A stretch of 64,000 nt of DNA from Shinella sp. PSBB067 (GCF_016839145.1 NZ_CP069304.1:558001-622000), one strand, 5' to 3'. Shown: positions 42,755 through 52,028, counted from the first letter of the stretch. Translations and numbers: made by a program. The notes: a model not told the origin generated them from the sequence alone.

Positions 42755-43609
42755 ATGGCTGAAGCTCCTTCCGTATGGACGTGGTACGACAACCGCTGGC
42801 ACGCGGGCGATGTCCGCATTCTCGGCGCGGGCTCGCACGCGACATGGCTCGGATCGCTGGTGTTCGACGGCGCGCGCCGCTTCGAGGGCGTCGTGCCCGA
42901 TCTCGACCTGCATGCGGAACGGGTGAACGAATCGGCACGGGCGCTCGGCCTTCAGCCGACCCTGACGGTCGCGCAGATCATCGACCGCGTGCACGAGGGG
43001 CTGACGCATTTCGCGCCCGATGCCGCGATCTATATCCGCCCGATGTACTGGGCCGAGGAGAGCGATGCGAGCGTCGTCGCACCCGATCCGGCATCGACGG
43101 CATTCGCCCTGTGCCTGGAGAAGCGGCCGATGGCCGTGCCCGGCGGCTTCACCATCACCACGACGCGGTTCCGCCGGCCGACGCTGGAGACCATGCCGGT
43201 CAATGCCAAGGCCGCCTGCCTCTATCCCAACAACGCCCGCATGCTGGCCGAGGCCCGCGCCAGGGGCTTCGGCAATGCGCTGGTCTGCGACACGCTGGGC
43301 AATGTGGCGGAGCTTGCCACCTCGAACGTGTTCATGGCGAAGGACGGGGCGGTCTTCACGCCCGTGCCGAACGGCACGTTCCTCGACGGCATCACCCGCC
43401 AGCGGGTGATCGGCCTCCTGCGCGCGGACGGGGTCGCGGTGCACGAGAAGACGCTGACGGTCGGCGACTTCCGCGCTGCCGACGAGATCTTCAGCACCGG
43501 CAACATTTCCAAGGTCATGCCGGTCCTCGGCTTCGACGACCGCGCTTTCGACCATGGCCCGTTCGCGAAGAGAGCGCGCCAGCTTTACTGGGATTGGGCG
43601 CATAGCTGA
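42755..43609 (+). CDS. Class IV PLP-dependent aminotransferase (branched-chain type)
   Basis: 284 residues of fold-type IV. The PLP Lys is at about 152 in MPVNAKAACLYPN, the phosphate-binding stretches are VAELATSNVFM and FLDGITRQRVIGLL, and FDGARRFEG is the N-terminal motif. Family members use branched-chain amino acids, D-amino acids, aminodeoxychorismate or (R)-amines. The context of an uptake operon and LysR control points to catabolic use of a specific amine or amino acid rather than housekeeping valine/leucine metabolism. GAGG lies six bases before ATG 42755; an ATG at 42740 is in frame. Confidence 0.88.
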   Translation: MAEAPSVWTWYDNRWHAGDVRILGAGSHATWLGSLVFDGARRFEGVVPDLDLHAERVNESARALGLQPTLTVAQIIDRVHEGLTHFAPDAAIYIRPMYWAEESDASVVAPDPASTAFALCLEKRPMAVPGGFTITTTRFRRPTLETMPVNAKAACLYPNNARMLAEARARGFGNALVCDTLGNVAELATSNVFMAKDGAVFTPVPNGTFLDGITRQRVIGLLRADGVAVHEKTLTVGDFRAADEIFSTGNISKVMPVLGFDDRAFDHGPFAKRARQLYWDWAHS

Positions 43610-43629
43610 CGCCCGGAAGGAGACCTGCC

Positions 43630-44040
43630 ATGAGTACCGTTCGCCTGTGGAGCGATGCCGAAGTCGAAGCGAACCCGCGCGTCAAGGCGGTGTTCGACGA
43701 CATCCGCGCCACCCGCAAGTCCGATTTCGTCAACAATGTCTGGCGCGCGCTCGCCAACCAGCCGGATACGCTGGAGCGCATCTGGGCGGGCCTGAAGGAC
43801 ATCATGGTCAAGCCCGGCGCGCTCGATCCGCTGGTCAAGGAAATGCTCTATATCGCCGTGTCGGTCGCCAATGGCTGCAGCTATTGCGTCCATTCCCACA
43901 CGGCGGCCGCCAAGGCGAAGGGCATGACCGAGGACCAGCACGGCGAGCTGCTCGCGGTGATCGGCATGGCCTCGCAGACCAACGCCCTGCTCAACGCGCT
44001 GCAGCTGCCGATCGACCCGCAGTTCCTGGTCGAGAGCTGA
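43630..44040 (+). CDS. AhpD-like / carboxymuconolactone decarboxylase family protein
   Basis: A 136-residue helical protein. GCSYCVHSHTAAAKAKG places the redox pair Cys83-x-x-Cys86 with a following His, as in alkylhydroperoxidase AhpD. Such proteins reduce peroxides or handle reactive intermediates. AAGGAGA precedes the start. It lies between an aminotransferase and a quinone oxidoreductase, suggesting a detoxification or electron-transfer step in the same pathway. This differs from the CxxC-less relative at 15051-15479. Confidence 0.87.
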   Translation: MSTVRLWSDAEVEANPRVKAVFDDIRATRKSDFVNNVWRALANQPDTLERIWAGLKDIMVKPGALDPLVKEMLYIAVSVANGCSYCVHSHTAAAKAKGMTEDQHGELLAVIGMASQTNALLNALQLPIDPQFLVES

Positions 44041-44043
44041 GAC

Positions 44044-45042
44044 ATGGCCGCGAACATGGCGGGCGCGGTCGTCGCGCACAGGCCCGGCGGGCCGGAGGTC
44101 CTGGAATGGACGGAGCTCGCCGTCGAGATGCCGGGCCCCGGTGAAGTGCTGATCCGCCAGGAGGCGGCCGGGCTCAACTTCATCGATACCTATTACCGCT
44201 CCGGGCTCTATCCCTGGCCGGAGGGCGTGCTCGTGCCGGGCGCGGAGGCGGCGGGCACGGTGGTGGCCGTCGGTGCCGGCGTCACGGCGTTTTCCGCCGG
44301 CCAGCGCGTCGCCTATCTGGAACGCACCGGCGCCTATCGGGAAATGCGGGTGATGCCCGCCGACAGGCTGTTCCTCCTGCCGGACGGGATCGACGCCGCG
44401 CTGGCCGCCTCGGTCCTGCTGAAGGGACTGACGGCGCAGGCGCTTGTTTCGAGCGCCGCGCCCGTGGAGGCGGGGCAGACGGTTCTCGTCCACGCCGCCG
44501 CCGGCGGGGTCGGGCTGCTGCTCGGGCAGTGGATCGCCTCGCTCGGGGCGCGCGCCATCGGCACGGCCGGCTCGCCGGAGAAGGCGGCGCTCGCCCGCGC
44601 GCACGGCTACGACGCGGTGATCGAATACCGCCGCGAGGATTTCGCCGCGCGCGTGGCCGAGCTGACGGACGGGGCGCTGTGCGACACGGTTTTCGACGCG
44701 GTCGGCAAGGACACCTGGCGCGGCTCGCTCGCCTGCCTGCGCCCGCACGGGCGCTTCGTCAGCTTCGGCCAGGCATCCGGGCCGATCGAGGGCTTCCGCA
44801 TCGCGGACCTTGCGGCCGGTTCCCGGTCCGCCATCCGGCCCGTCGTCTTCGATTACCTGACCACGCCGCAGGAGCGCCGCGCGCGCAGCGAGGCCCTGTT
44901 CGCACGCCTTGCCGACGGCCGCCTCAGGGCCGCCCCGGCGGCGCGGCTGCCGTTGCGCGAGGCGGCGCAGGCGCACCGCGCGCTGGAAGGCCGGGCGACC
45001 ACCGGATCGACGATCCTGACGATGGATGGATTTTCCGCATGA
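44044..45042 (+). CDS. Quinone oxidoreductase-like medium-chain dehydrogenase/reductase
   Basis: 332 residues of the zinc-free QOR branch. The N-terminal catalytic domain contains AAGLNFIDTYYRSGLYP and VPGAEAAGTV. The nucleotide domain has the NADPH motif VHAAAGGVGLLLGQW at about 145-159. No structural or catalytic zinc Cys cluster is seen. It reduces quinones or activated alkenes with NADPH. The start is three bases after the previous stop. A second ATG four codons in is possible. Confidence 0.9.
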   Translation: MAANMAGAVVAHRPGGPEVLEWTELAVEMPGPGEVLIRQEAAGLNFIDTYYRSGLYPWPEGVLVPGAEAAGTVVAVGAGVTAFSAGQRVAYLERTGAYREMRVMPADRLFLLPDGIDAALAASVLLKGLTAQALVSSAAPVEAGQTVLVHAAAGGVGLLLGQWIASLGARAIGTAGSPEKAALARAHGYDAVIEYRREDFAARVAELTDGALCDTVFDAVGKDTWRGSLACLRPHGRFVSFGQASGPIEGFRIADLAAGSRSAIRPVVFDYLTTPQERRARSEALFARLADGRLRAAPAARLPLREAAQAHRALEGRATTGSTILTMDGFSA

Positions 45043-45177
45043 GGCGGCGTTTCGGGAAAAGCCTGCCCTGTTCGGCATATAAAAGGAAATCCATAGACAT
45101 TGTGGGCATTTGCGCCCGGACGTATCAATCTATCCGCGGGCGCGCCCGCTCCGCATGATCTAGCCGAAAGTCGCCAG

Positions 45178-46164
45178 GTGCCAGAGAGCCGCTCCCTGTT
45201 CAGGATATTCACGCAGGAAACCATCGTGCTGATGATGGCGGTGGCGCTGTTCGCCGGCTTCGCCCTCGCGCTCGACGGCTTTACCGCCCCGGCCAACCTC
45301 CTCAACATCGTGCGGAGCGTTTCCGTCCTGGGGATCCTCGCCGCCGGCATGGGCATCGTGGTCATCGGACGGGGCATCGACCTGTCCATGGTGTCGATCA
45401 TGGTCGTCACGGTCGCCATCCAGCTCCAGCTTCTCCAGGCGGGATGGTCGCTCTGGTCCGCCAGCGCCGTGGTGGCCGCCATCACGCTGGCGCTCGGCTT
45501 CATGAACGGTTTCATGGTGGCCTATGCCGGCGTCTCGGCCCTGTTCGCGACGCTCGCGTCCAGCGCCTTCGTCTTCGGCTTCGTGCGCTCGCGCATCCTC
45601 ACACAGGACGTGATCTACATTCCCGAGACGGCCGGCACGCTGCTGTGGCTGGGCAAGGCGCGCATCCTCGGCCTGCCGGTCGACGTGGTCGTCTTCCTCG
45701 CCGTGGTGGCGGTGGCGCTGGTGCTGCTGCGCTGGTCGCGGCCGGGCCGCTTCCTCTACCTGATGGGCGACAATTTCCAGGCGGCGCGCACCATGGGCAT
45801 TCCCGTCCGCCCGCTGATCGTCGCCTCCTTCATGGCGAGCGCCCTGCTTGCCTGGCTTGCGGGCGTGGCGAGCGCCGTCAGCCTGCAGAGCATGAACACG
45901 CGCCTCGTCAATTCGGCGCTTCTCTACGATGTCGTGCTGGTCGTGGTGATCGGCGGCATCGGCCTTTCGGGCGGCAAGGGCGGCATGCGCAACGTGGTGG
46001 TGGGCGCGCTGCTGATCGGCATCCTGCTCAACGGCATGACCATCCTCAACCTGCCCAACATCCACCAGAATCTCATCAAGGCGCTGATCCTCCTCGGGGC
46101 GATCATCCTCGATGGGCAACTCAATCCCCGCGACGAGCAGACCAGTCAGCAGGGCGACATCTAG
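45178..46164 (+). CDS. Sugar-type ABC transporter permease (RbsC family)
   Basis: About 328 residues with eight to ten helices. The landmark reads IVVIGRGIDLSMVSIMVV and the coupling loop GGIGLSGGKGGMRNVVVGAL. The upstream start is unclear: GTG 45178 gives a normal N-terminus (VPESRSLFRIFTQETI), while a TTG at 45100 adds 26 residues. No strong ribosome site is seen. The 135 bases between the quinone oxidoreductase and this start may hold a promoter, but none was convincing. It pairs with the permease half of the fusion at 47339. Confidence 0.85.
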   Translation: MPESRSLFRIFTQETIVLMMAVALFAGFALALDGFTAPANLLNIVRSVSVLGILAAGMGIVVIGRGIDLSMVSIMVVTVAIQLQLLQAGWSLWSASAVVAAITLALGFMNGFMVAYAGVSALFATLASSAFVFGFVRSRILTQDVIYIPETAGTLLWLGKARILGLPVDVVVFLAVVAVALVLLRWSRPGRFLYLMGDNFQAARTMGIPVRPLIVASFMASALLAWLAGVASAVSLQSMNTRLVNSALLYDVVLVVVIGGIGLSGGKGGMRNVVVGALLIGILLNGMTILNLPNIHQNLIKALILLGAIILDGQLNPRDEQTSQQGDI

Positions 46165-46250
46165 GCGGCGGGGCATTCGGCCCGCCGGCGGTAAGCGAAC
46201 GGCAACAATCGCGGCCCGGAGAGGGGCGCATCTTCAGCGGAGGCAATGAC

Positions 46251-47279
46251 ATGAGCAAACTGACGAAGACACTGCGGCATGCGATCCTTGCGGGCGCCTG
46301 CCTTGCGGGTGCGGTCATCGGCGCGCAGGCGCAGGAGACCAATCCCGGCCCCGAGGCCTATCGCTCCGCGCTGGAAGGCAAGCGCGTCGTGATGGTGCCG
46401 ATGACCATGGGCTTCGACCTGGCGCAGGGCTGGAACCACTTCATCGGCGAGGAGGTCAAGCAGTTCGGCGGCATCTGGGAAACGCGCGATCCCAACTGGA
46501 GCGTCGATGCGGGCGCGCAGGCGATCACCGACCTCATCTCGTCCGCCGAGAAGCCGGACGTGCTGATCGTCCAGACGCCGGACCTCAACTCCTATTCGCG
46601 CCTCTTCAAGCGCGCGCAGGAGGCGGGCATCTTCGTCATCCAGCTCGACAACCCCTCGAACTACGCCTCCGACGTCTTCGCCGGCTCGGACTGGAAGCGT
46701 CTCGGCGAACTGGAGACCCAGGCCGTCATCGACCATTGCGGCGAGGGCTCCTCCAAGAAGATCGCGGTCATCCAGGGCGACCAGGTGAACGCCTCCAGCC
46801 TCGACCAGTGGGCCGGCGTGCAGGCGGTCCTCGAGCGCAATCCGGGCTGGACGGTGGCGGGCACCGCCGATTCCAACTGGGACGCGACGACGGCGCGCAA
46901 CGCGGCCGCCACCATCCTCCAGCAGCATCCCGACGTCTGCGGCATCGTCGACTTCTGGGATGCGACGGCGCAGGGCACCGCATCGGCGATCCGCGACGCC
47001 GGCCTCAAGGACAAGATCTTCCTCGCCACGACGGGATCGGGCGAGGCCATCGACTGCAAGCTGCTGGAGGACGGCACCTTCGGCGCCATCGTGACCAGCG
47101 AGCTGCCGCGCCAGTCGCAGGACGTCGTGGCGGCGATCAAGATCCTGCTCCAGAGCGGCATCAAGCCGGGCGAGAGCAAGAACTACCTCTATACGCACGA
47201 GATCGCCCGCACCAAGAAGGACGTCGCGCCCGGCACCTGCTGGAGCCAGGCCGAGATCGAGGCCGCCGCCAAGAAATGA
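46251..47279 (+). CDS. Sugar-type ABC transporter substrate-binding protein (RbsB-like)
   Basis: A 342-residue periplasmic protein with a signal peptide at about 1-26 (AVIGAQAQ-ET). The type I fold shows VVMVPMTMGFDLAQGWNHF, SSAEKPDVLIVQTPDLNSY, VIQLDNPSNYASDVFAG, SKKIAVIQGDQ and VCGIVDFWDATAQGTA. GCGGAGGCAATGAC precedes ATG 46251. It delivers substrate to the permease pair. The fused and free propeller proteins of the same operon suggest a lactone or glycoside-like ligand, but binding residues do not identify it. Confidence 0.9.
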   Translation: MSKLTKTLRHAILAGACLAGAVIGAQAQETNPGPEAYRSALEGKRVVMVPMTMGFDLAQGWNHFIGEEVKQFGGIWETRDPNWSVDAGAQAITDLISSAEKPDVLIVQTPDLNSYSRLFKRAQEAGIFVIQLDNPSNYASDVFAGSDWKRLGELETQAVIDHCGEGSSKKIAVIQGDQVNASSLDQWAGVQAVLERNPGWTVAGTADSNWDATTARNAAATILQQHPDVCGIVDFWDATAQGTASAIRDAGLKDKIFLATTGSGEAIDCKLLEDGTFGAIVTSELPRQSQDVVAAIKILLQSGIKPGESKNYLYTHEIARTKKDVAPGTCWSQAEIEAAAKK

Positions 47280-47288
47280 CGCAGACGC

Positions 47289-47317
47289 GGGGAGGCCGGC
47301 CGCCGGCCAGCCTCCCC
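47289..47317 (+). other. Intercistronic hairpin after the substrate-binding-protein gene
   Basis: GGGGAGGC (47289-47296) pairs with GCCTCCCC (47310-47317), with additional inner GGC/GCC pairing. It is nine bases after the binding-protein stop. Its position supports a start at 47339 rather than 47276 for the fusion gene. Confidence 0.55.
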
Positions 47318-47338
47318 CAGCATACGGAACCGGCCAGA

Positions 47339-49477
47339 ATGACCCTCCGCGAGAAACTCACCCGCCTGCGCTACAACAAGGTGCCCGATCACCTGCTGGG
47401 CGAAATCCTGTCGAAGAGCTGGGCCGACAATCTCGTGCCCTTCGCCTTCCTCCTCGTGGTGGTGGCCGCCTTCGGCCTTCTCCTGCCGGGCTTCTTCGCG
47501 CCCTCCAGCCTCCTCGACACGACGCGCCAGCTCGGCGAATTCCTGATCGTCGTGCTCGGCCTCACGGTCGTCATCATCGGCGGCGGCATCGATCTTTCCG
47601 TCGGCTCGATCTTCGCGCTCGCCGCCTTCGCGACGCTTGCCGTCATCTACATCGCCGAGGGGCCGGTCTGGCTGGCGCTGCTCGCCGCGCTCGGGGCCGG
47701 TGCGCTTTTCGGCGCGCTCAACGGTTTTCTCGTCGGCTATCTTCGCCTGCGCGCCTTCCTGACCACGCTGGTCACGCTCATCATCGGCCGCTCCCTCTAC
47801 GATATCCTGATCACCACATGGGGCGCGCGCATCCAGAGCTCGCCGGTGTTCAACGACACGTTCGACCATATCGGCATGGGCGCGGTCTGGGGCCAGCCGA
47901 TCAGCGCGCTGATCGCGCTCGCCTTCGCGCTCGTCGCCCATCTGGTGATGAGCCGCTCGCGCATCGGCTGGCACTTTACCGCCGTCGGCGGCGCGCGCCG
48001 CTCGGCCTTCAATGTCGGCATCAACGTGCGCCGCACGATCTTCCTCACCTATGTGATCTCGGGGGCCGCCTGCGGGCTGGCCGGCTTCCTCTTCGCCGCG
48101 CGCCTTTCCGGCGTCGGGCCGGGCACGGGGCTGGGCCTGGAGCTCGCCGCCCTCACCGCCGCCGTCGTCGGCGGCAACAGCCTCGGCGGGGGGCGCGGCT
48201 CCATCGCCAGGGGGCTGATGGGCGCCGTCGTCGTGCTGCTCATCACCAACGGCCTCATCCGCATGGGCGCGGGCACCGGCACCAGCCAGCTCATCGTCGG
48301 CCTGCTGCTGGCGGCCGCCATCGTGCTCGACGTGCGCTGGCTGAAGAACCGCCACAAGGTCCTGTCCGAAGTCTATGTCGCCCCGCTGCACCATGCCATG
48401 CAGCCCGCCCAGTCGGCGCTGCCGGGCTCGGGCACGGCCTATGCGCTGAACGATGCGCTGGCCTCGGCCGAGCCCATCGCGCTCGGCACGGTCGAGGGGC
48501 CGGAGGACGTGATCCTCGATGCCGACGACAATCTCTATGCCGGCACGCGCCATGGCCAGATCGTGCGCTGGTTCGCGCCGGACTATACGCGCTCGGAGGT
48601 GTTCGCCCATATCGGCGGCTTCCCGCTCGGCCTTGCCATGGGCCGCGACGGGGAGATCGTCTCCTGCGTCGGCGCCATGGGCCTTTACGGCGTGGCGAAG
48701 GACGGCGACGTGCGCGAGCTTTCCACGGAGACGCAGCGCTCGCTCTTTTCGGTCGTCGACGACGCGCGCCTGCGCGATCCGAACGATTGCGACATCGGCC
48801 CGGACGGGCGCATCTGGTTCACCGATTCCACCACGCGCTACGATGCCCATGACTGGGCGCTCGATTCCATCGAAAGCCGGCCGACCGGTCGCCTCCTCGT
48901 CCACGACCCGAAGACCGGCAGGACGCGCACCGTGCTGAAGAACCTGCGCTATGCCAACGGCGTCTGCCTCTCCCATGACGGCCAGTCGCTGCTGATCGCC
49001 GAAAGCTGGGCCTGCTCGGTGCACCGCTACTGGATCGCCGGCCCGAAGGAGGGCCGGCTGGAAACGGTGATCCGCGACATGCCCGGCTATCCCGACAACA
49101 TCAACCGCGCCTCGGATGGCACCTACTGGATGGCGTGGCTCGGCATGCGCACGCCGAGCTTCGACCTGGCGCTGCGCCACCCCGCCATGCGCAAGCGCAT
49201 GACGCGCAACCTGCCGCAGGACGACTGGCTCTTCCCGAACATCAACACCGGCGGCGTGGTGAAGTTCGACGAGACGGGCGCCATCGTCGCCACGCTCGGC
49301 GATCTCGGCGGCGCGGCCCATCCGATGGTCACCTCGATGCGCGAGCACAAGGGCTGGCTCTATATCGGCGGCATCCTCAACAACCGTATCGGCCGCATCC
49401 GCCTGCCCGATGCCGATCCGCACTGGACGAGCTGGAATTCCTACTGGGCAGGCCCGGCCTCGGGAGAAAGGGCATGA
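47339..49477 (+). CDS. ABC permease fused to strictosidine-synthase-like beta-propeller
   Basis: 712 residues. Residues 1 to about 335 are an RbsC-family permease: IIGGGIDLSVGSIFALAAF, then GGNSLGGGRGSIARGLMGAV and LIVGLLLAAAIVLDVRWL. A linker at about 340-378 leads into an SMP-30/strictosidine-synthase/APMAP-like propeller at about 380-712: EGPEDVILDADDNLYAGT, DPNDCDIGPDGRIWFTDS, LLIAESWACSVHRYW, MPGYPDNINRASDG and LYIGGILNNRIGRI. The permease end of this family is cytoplasmic, so the propeller should face the cytoplasm and meet substrate on entry. A lactonase-type reaction is a reasonable guess. An in-frame ATG at 47276 overlaps the previous stop. The single frame shows no frameshift, so the fusion is real in this sequence. 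Confidence 0.85.
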   Translation: MTLREKLTRLRYNKVPDHLLGEILSKSWADNLVPFAFLLVVVAAFGLLLPGFFAPSSLLDTTRQLGEFLIVVLGLTVVIIGGGIDLSVGSIFALAAFATLAVIYIAEGPVWLALLAALGAGALFGALNGFLVGYLRLRAFLTTLVTLIIGRSLYDILITTWGARIQSSPVFNDTFDHIGMGAVWGQPISALIALAFALVAHLVMSRSRIGWHFTAVGGARRSAFNVGINVRRTIFLTYVISGAACGLAGFLFAARLSGVGPGTGLGLELAALTAAVVGGNSLGGGRGSIARGLMGAVVVLLITNGLIRMGAGTGTSQLIVGLLLAAAIVLDVRWLKNRHKVLSEVYVAPLHHAMQPAQSALPGSGTAYALNDALASAEPIALGTVEGPEDVILDADDNLYAGTRHGQIVRWFAPDYTRSEVFAHIGGFPLGLAMGRDGEIVSCVGAMGLYGVAKDGDVRELSTETQRSLFSVVDDARLRDPNDCDIGPDGRIWFTDSTTRYDAHDWALDSIESRPTGRLLVHDPKTGRTRTVLKNLRYANGVCLSHDGQSLLIAESWACSVHRYWIAGPKEGRLETVIRDMPGYPDNINRASDGTYWMAWLGMRTPSFDLALRHPAMRKRMTRNLPQDDWLFPNINTGGVVKFDETGAIVATLGDLGGAAHPMVTSMREHKGWLYIGGILNNRIGRIRLPDADPHWTSWNSYWAGPASGERA

Positions 49478-50544
49478 CGCTCCTCGACCGCCTGCTCGAT
49501 CCGTTCCGCGGCGAAGCCATCACCATTCCGCCCTATGACGGCGCATGGAAGCCGAACACGCTGCTGGAAACCGCCGCCAAGGTCGCCACGCTGGCGGAGG
49601 CCGACAATCTCGCTCGCGATGGCGACGGGGCTGTCTGGCTGTCGGGCGGCCCGGTGCTCTACCGGCTGGCGGGGCGGGACGTGGAACCGGTCGCCACCTT
49701 CCCCTCGGCGATCACCGCGCTGGCTGCCCTGCCGGCCGGAGGGCTCGTCGTGGCGCTTTCCGACGGCGGCCTGCTCCTGCGGCGCGGCGGGGAGAGCCGC
49801 GACCTGCGCGAGGCCTTTCCCGCCGCCGTCTCGGCCACGGCGCTCTTCGCGGGCGATGACGGCACGCTGCTGGTCGCGCAGGGCTCGGCCGGTCTGCCGG
49901 CGACGGAATGGGTGCCGGCGCTGATGCGCAAGCGGCGTGACGGCGCGCTCTGGCGGCTCGACCTTGCCGGCGGAAAGGCGGAGCGGATCGCCGATGGGCT
50001 TGCCTTCCCGACGGGACTGGCGCTCGACGAAAGCGGTGCGCCCGTCGTCGCAGAGGCCTTCGCGCATCGGCTCGTCGCCCTTGGCGGCGGGCGCCCGCGC
50101 ACCGTTCTCGATCGCATCCCCGGCTATCCGGGGAAGCTTTCGCCGGCCAGCGGCGGCGGCTGGTGGCTGGCGGTCTTCGCCCCGCGCAACAGGCTGATCG
50201 AACTCGTGCTGCGCGAGGACCGCTTCCGCGCCGACATGATCGCCACCGTGCCGCAGGACCACTGGATCGCCCCCGCGCTGCGCTCGGGCGAGAGCTTCCT
50301 GGAGCCGCTGCAGCGGGGCGGGGTGCGCACCATGGGCGTGCGCAAGCCCTGGGCGCCCGCGCGGTCCTACGGCCTTGTCGCACGGCTGGACGCGCAGTTC
50401 CGCCCGGTCGAAAGCCTCCATTCGCGGGCAGACGGGCGGCGCCATGGGGCGGTCTGCGTGCTGGACCTGCCGGAAAGCCGGCTGGTCGCCTTCAAGGGGG
50501 CGGGCGAGGTCGTCGATATCCTGAACCGGGAGCCGCAGGCATGA
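49474..50544 (+). CDS. Strictosidine-synthase-like / SMP-30-type beta-propeller protein
   Basis: 356 residues, soluble, no signal peptide. It contains propeller strands (ADNLARDGDGAVWLSGG, FPTGLALDESGAPVVAEAF, IPGYPGKLSPASGGGWWLA) and ends with RRHGAVCVLDLPESRLVAF. It is more divergent than the propeller half of the preceding fusion and lacks its NDCD motif, but has the same overall order. The start ATG overlaps the fusion stop (ATGA). Possibly the two propellers work together, one membrane-tethered and one free. The catalytic residues cannot be assigned from sequence alone. Confidence 0.75.
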   Translation: MTLLDRLLDPFRGEAITIPPYDGAWKPNTLLETAAKVATLAEADNLARDGDGAVWLSGGPVLYRLAGRDVEPVATFPSAITALAALPAGGLVVALSDGGLLLRRGGESRDLREAFPAAVSATALFAGDDGTLLVAQGSAGLPATEWVPALMRKRRDGALWRLDLAGGKAERIADGLAFPTGLALDESGAPVVAEAFAHRLVALGGGRPRTVLDRIPGYPGKLSPASGGGWWLAVFAPRNRLIELVLREDRFRADMIATVPQDHWIAPALRSGESFLEPLQRGGVRTMGVRKPWAPARSYGLVARLDAQFRPVESLHSRADGRRHGAVCVLDLPESRLVAFKGAGEVVDILNREPQA

Positions 50545-52028
50545 CCACCATCCTCGAGGCACGCGCGCTGACCAAGGCCTTCCACGGCAACGTGGCGGTG
50601 GACGCGGTCGATTTCGACCTTGCGGCCGGGGAGGTCCATGCGCTTCTCGGCGAGAACGGCGCCGGCAAGTCGACCTTCAGCAAGCTCCTGGCCGGCGTCT
50701 ATCCGCCCGAAGGCGGCGAGATCCTCTATCTCGGCGAGCCGCTGCGCGCCGAGGGGCCGGCGGAAGCGCTCAGCCGCGGGATCGCCATGGTCTACCAGGA
50801 AACGAGCCTCGTGCCCTCGATGACCGTGGCGCAGAACCTGTTCCTCGGCCATGAAAAGGCGTTCAACCGCCTGCGCGGCATCACCATCGCGGCGCAGCAG
50901 TTCCTGCAATCGCTGAACTTCACCGTCGATCCGACCGCGCTGGTCTCCAGCCTCGGGGCGGCCAAGCGCCAGATGGTCGAGATCGCCCGCGCGGTGCGGC
51001 TGAATGCGCGCGTCATCATCTTCGACGAGCCGACGGCGACGCTGACGCCCGAGGAGCGGCGGCATTTCTTCTCGCTGATCGAGCGCCTGCGCGCCCGCGG
51101 GGTCGCCATCGTCTTCATCACCCACGCGCTGGAGGAGGCGCTCCAGATATCCGACCGCATCACCGTCATGCGCGACGGCCGCAGGGTGCTGACCGAAAAG
51201 GCCCGGGACCTGACGCAGGCGCGCATCGTCCAGGCCATGGTCGGCCGGGAACTGGCGACCGAATTCACGCCGCGCACCGGCACCCGGCCGGCCGGCGCGC
51301 GCGTGCTTTCGGTCGAGGACGTCTCGATGGGCGCGCTCGTCCGCAACACGTCCTTCTCGGTCTTCGCCGGGCAGGTGACGGGCCTCTTCGGCCTCGTCGG
51401 CTCGGGCCGCACCGAGACCGCCAAGATCGTCGCCGGCGCCTTCAAGCGCGATTTCCTGCGCGGCGGCGCCATCGAATACGAGGGCCGTCCCGTGCGCTAT
51501 GCCACGCCCGGCCCGGCCGTCGCGGACGGCATCGTCTATGTGACCGAGGACCGCAAGCTCGAAGGCTTCTTCGAGAACATGTCGATCGCCGAAAACCTCT
51601 ATGCCGGGCTGCTGGCGGCGGGGCTGAACCGTTTTCCCTTCGTCTCCCTGTCGGAGATGAAGGCGCTGGCCGAAGAATGGACCGGCAGGCTCGCCATCCG
51701 CTCGATCGGCGCCGAGGCGCGCGTGGTCGAGCTGTCCGGCGGCAACCAGCAGAAGGTGGTGATCGGCAAGGCGCTGATCCAGAAGCCGCGGCTCATCATC
51801 TTCGACGAGCCGACGCGCGGCGTCGACGTCGGCGCGGTGGCCGAAATCCACGCGCTCATCCATCGCCTCGCCGACGAGGGCCTCGCCGTCGTGGTGATCT
51901 CCTCCTATCTCCCGGAAATCCTCTCCCTTTCCGACCGCATCCTGGTCGCGAGGCAGGGCCGGGTGGTCGAGGAATTCTCGCCCGTCGACGCATCCAGCGA
52001 AAGCATCATGTATGCCGCGGTGCACTGA
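50541..52028 (+). CDS. Sugar-type ABC transporter ATP-binding protein (duplicated NBD)
   Basis: A 495-residue RbsA/MglA-type ATPase. The first half has Walker A GENGAGKST, a family-type signature (SSLGAAKRQMVEIARAV) and Walker B VIIFDEPTATLTPEE. The second half has GLVGSGRTE, LSGGNQQKVVIGKAL and LIIFDEPTRGVDVG, all normal for the family. It energises the importer of the 45178-49477 permeases. Its start overlaps the free propeller gene stop, so the operon is continuous. It is the last gene of the operon. Confidence 0.92.
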   Translation: MTTILEARALTKAFHGNVAVDAVDFDLAAGEVHALLGENGAGKSTFSKLLAGVYPPEGGEILYLGEPLRAEGPAEALSRGIAMVYQETSLVPSMTVAQNLFLGHEKAFNRLRGITIAAQQFLQSLNFTVDPTALVSSLGAAKRQMVEIARAVRLNARVIIFDEPTATLTPEERRHFFSLIERLRARGVAIVFITHALEEALQISDRITVMRDGRRVLTEKARDLTQARIVQAMVGRELATEFTPRTGTRPAGARVLSVEDVSMGALVRNTSFSVFAGQVTGLFGLVGSGRTETAKIVAGAFKRDFLRGGAIEYEGRPVRYATPGPAVADGIVYVTEDRKLEGFFENMSIAENLYAGLLAAGLNRFPFVSLSEMKALAEEWTGRLAIRSIGAEARVVELSGGNQQKVVIGKALIQKPRLIIFDEPTRGVDVGAVAEIHALIHRLADEGLAVVVISSYLPEILSLSDRILVARQGRVVEEFSPVDASSESIMYAAVH

